Assembly: GCA_035542755.1 (NCBI GenBank)
Contig: DATKKU010000018.1
Span: forward strand, 1 to 16,189
Direction: 5' to 3'
Source: RYN-425 sp035542755
GTDB lineage: Bacteria > Patescibacteriota > Saccharimonadia > Saccharimonadales > UBA10212
Length of the DNA: 16,189 nucleotides
Shown here: one piece after another, positions 15,314 to 16,189 of the stretch
Numbering within the stretch: the stretch's first letter is position 1
Layout of the letters: every line of letters starts with the position of its first letter
Notes under the pieces: generated by a model
What the model was told of the DNA's origin: nothing
The model's database searches: none
Seen by the model: only the letters and a program-made list of their open reading frames with translations
Made by a program: the position numbers and the translations under genes

Positions 15314-15691
15314 ATGTCTAGTAGTGGCTGGAAACTAGCCGATGTTCACGATATTCCACCAATGGCAGATAGTTTCAGTAAGGGCTGGCACTCAGTAAGG
15401 TGGTTTTTTGACATTAAGGGCTTTGGGGTGAATGCCGTCACACGTAATAAGGGTGATTGGCTAACCAAAGACCACGACGAGGTTAAGACCGGCCAGCAGG
15501 AGCTATTTGTAATCTTAGAAGGCGCGGCCAGGTTTACTCTTGATGGTAAAAAAGTAGTGGTCCCGGCCGGTGGAATGCTGGCTGTTGAGCCACAAGTTGT
15601 CCGCCGCGCCGACAGTCTAAAGACTCCCACCACTATGCTGATAATCGGTTCGCCAAAGAATAAACTTTACAAACCGGCCAGTTGGTCATAA
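15314..15691 (+). CDS. Cupin-domain protein (125 aa)
   Basis: Single-domain cupin by pattern: HDEVKTGQQELFVILEGAAR is the first cupin motif with strands leading to the G turn, then LDGKKVVVPAGGMLAVEPQV with the PAG of the second motif. Of the usual metal ligands, one His (in KDHDE) and a Glu (QQELF) are visible, while the second His of HxH is replaced by Glu, so metal binding is doubtful. The N-terminal ~40 residues (GWHSVRWFFDIKGFGVNAVT) form the leading strands. No signal peptide. Small cupins of this type bind or isomerise small molecules, but the substrate cannot be told. Transcribed away from the RNA gene; ATG directly at the predicted transcript start. Confidence 0.75.
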   Translation: MSSSGWKLADVHDIPPMADSFSKGWHSVRWFFDIKGFGVNAVTRNKGDWLTKDHDEVKTGQQELFVILEGAARFTLDGKKVVVPAGGMLAVEPQVVRRADSLKTPTTMLIIGSPKNKLYKPASWS

Positions 15692-15720
15692 TAACAACAA
15701 AATTAGACGAGCAGGCACGC

Positions 15721-15726
15721 TATAAT
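15721..15726 (+). promoter_or_regulatory. -10 element of the aminopeptidase gene
   Basis: Perfect TATAAT, 2 nt before one ATG (15729) and 8 nt before a second in-frame ATG (15735). The expected transcript start is 15733-15735, which would exclude the first ATG and make the second a leaderless start. No convincing -35 at 17 nt. Confidence 0.5.
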
Positions 15727-15734
15727 TAATGGCA

Positions 15735-16189
15735 ATGAGTTATCAGCCTTCTGAGAAAATTTTAGAAAAATACGCTAAAGTACTGGTTAATTTTGCACTT
15801 GGCGGCGGTACCGGCATTAAAGAGGGGGACGTGGTTTACCTTCAGGGTCCAACCTCGGCGCTGCCGTTTTACAACGCACTTTGCAGAGTTCTAATAAAGT
15901 CCGGAGCTATTGTTATTGGCGGTCTGGGTGACGACATGCACGGCATGGGCAAATACTATTATGAACACGCCAGCCAAAAGCAACTAACCACCTTTCTAGA
16001 TAAATATTACAAAGGTTTAGTAGACCAAACCGACCACCGTATTGCCATAATTGCCGACCACGACGTGCACGAGCTGGATAAAGTGGACCCCAAAAAGATG
16101 ATGCTGCGGCAAAAAACCGCCAAACCCGTGTCTGATTGGTTTAACACCAAAGAAAACGCTGGCAAATACACCTGGACGCTGGCACTTTA
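15735..16189 (+). CDS. M29-type aminopeptidase (AmpS/aminopeptidase T family), N-terminal part, runs off the window
   Basis: Metallo-aminopeptidase family M29 by its N-terminal pattern: KILEKYAKVLVNFALG, IKEGDVVYLQGPTSALPFY, ALCRVLIKSGAIVIG, the later DHRIAIIADHDVHEL and VDPKKM, and the closing WTLALF-like YTWTLAL at the window end. The metal ligands (two Glu, two His, one Asp in the family) lie in the C-terminal half, beyond the window, so activity cannot be checked. I prefer the ATG at 15735 because the TATAAT at 15721-15726 places the transcript start there; an in-frame ATG at 15729 would add two residues (MA). No SD upstream. Cytoplasmic, no signal peptide. Confidence 0.78.
   Translation, partial: MSYQPSEKILEKYAKVLVNFALGGGTGIKEGDVVYLQGPTSALPFYNALCRVLIKSGAIVIGGLGDDMHGMGKYYYEHASQKQLTTFLDKYYKGLVDQTDHRIAIIADHDVHELDKVDPKKMMLRQKTAKPVSDWFNTKENAGKYTWTLAL

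Noticed and set aside
15703..15708. TTAGAC as -35 for the aminopeptidase promoter
   Set aside because: Spacing to TATAAT is only 12 nt, outside the functional range.
1..16189. CRISPR arrays, insertion sequences, tRNA genes, prophage genes
   Set aside because: No regularly spaced repeats, transposase motifs, terminal inverted repeats or tRNA T-arm signatures were seen on either strand.

Overview
The window looks like a chromosomal segment of a Patescibacteria/CPR bacterium, most likely a Saccharibacteria (TM7)-type organism. This assignment is inferred from divergent but complete translation genes, a compact layout with touching or overlapping genes, many short lineage-type hypothetical proteins, an unaccompanied fabD-like gene, and standard-code reading with TAA/TAG stops. 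GC looks near 50%. No 16S rRNA or other definitive marker is present, so taxonomy is an inference.

Bases 1-11999 carry a modified rif-str cluster, all on the + strand: 3' part of rpoB, rpoC, rpsL, a 72-aa unknown ORF, rpsG, a 75-aa Cys-containing unknown ORF, fusA, a fabD-like acyltransferase, tuf, a 70-aa unknown ORF, rpsJ, and a 185-aa unknown protein. Three of the short ORFs, and the 185-aa gene, are wedged directly between or behind the essential genes with stop/start spacing of -11 to +5 nt, implying translational coupling. Promoter-like sequences are visible before rpsL, before fabD and before tuf, so the cluster is probably several overlapping transcription units. The tuf leader has a 5' hairpin containing a 13-codon upstream ORF.

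Bases 12000-14979 are a two-gene unit with its own near-consensus promoter: a 632-aa multidomain protein with acidic/proline linkers and a probable winged-helix segment, and a 341-aa protein with a possible HD-hydrolase signature. Neither is recognised with certainty.

Bases 14980-15313 have no protein gene. The minus strand there holds a strong promoter (TTGACT-N17-TATTTT), about 260 nt of structure-rich sequence with a clear H-type pseudoknot, and an intrinsic terminator (12-bp stem then T6). This is a stand-alone structured RNA that I cannot assign to tmRNA, RNase P RNA, 6S or SRP RNA.

Bases 15314-16189 hold a cupin protein and the start of an M29-type aminopeptidase. Both have -10 boxes placed so that transcripts would start at or very near the start codon (leaderless).

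The most striking protein-level observations are in universally conserved machines. RpoC has lost all four cysteines of the N-terminal zinc site and three of four of the second zinc site, and has a very unusual trigger loop (Arg to Asp at the position of E. coli R933) with a diverged F-loop. EF-G carries NKIN instead of NKxD in its G4 guanine-recognition motif. EF-Tu in the same window keeps a normal NKMD.
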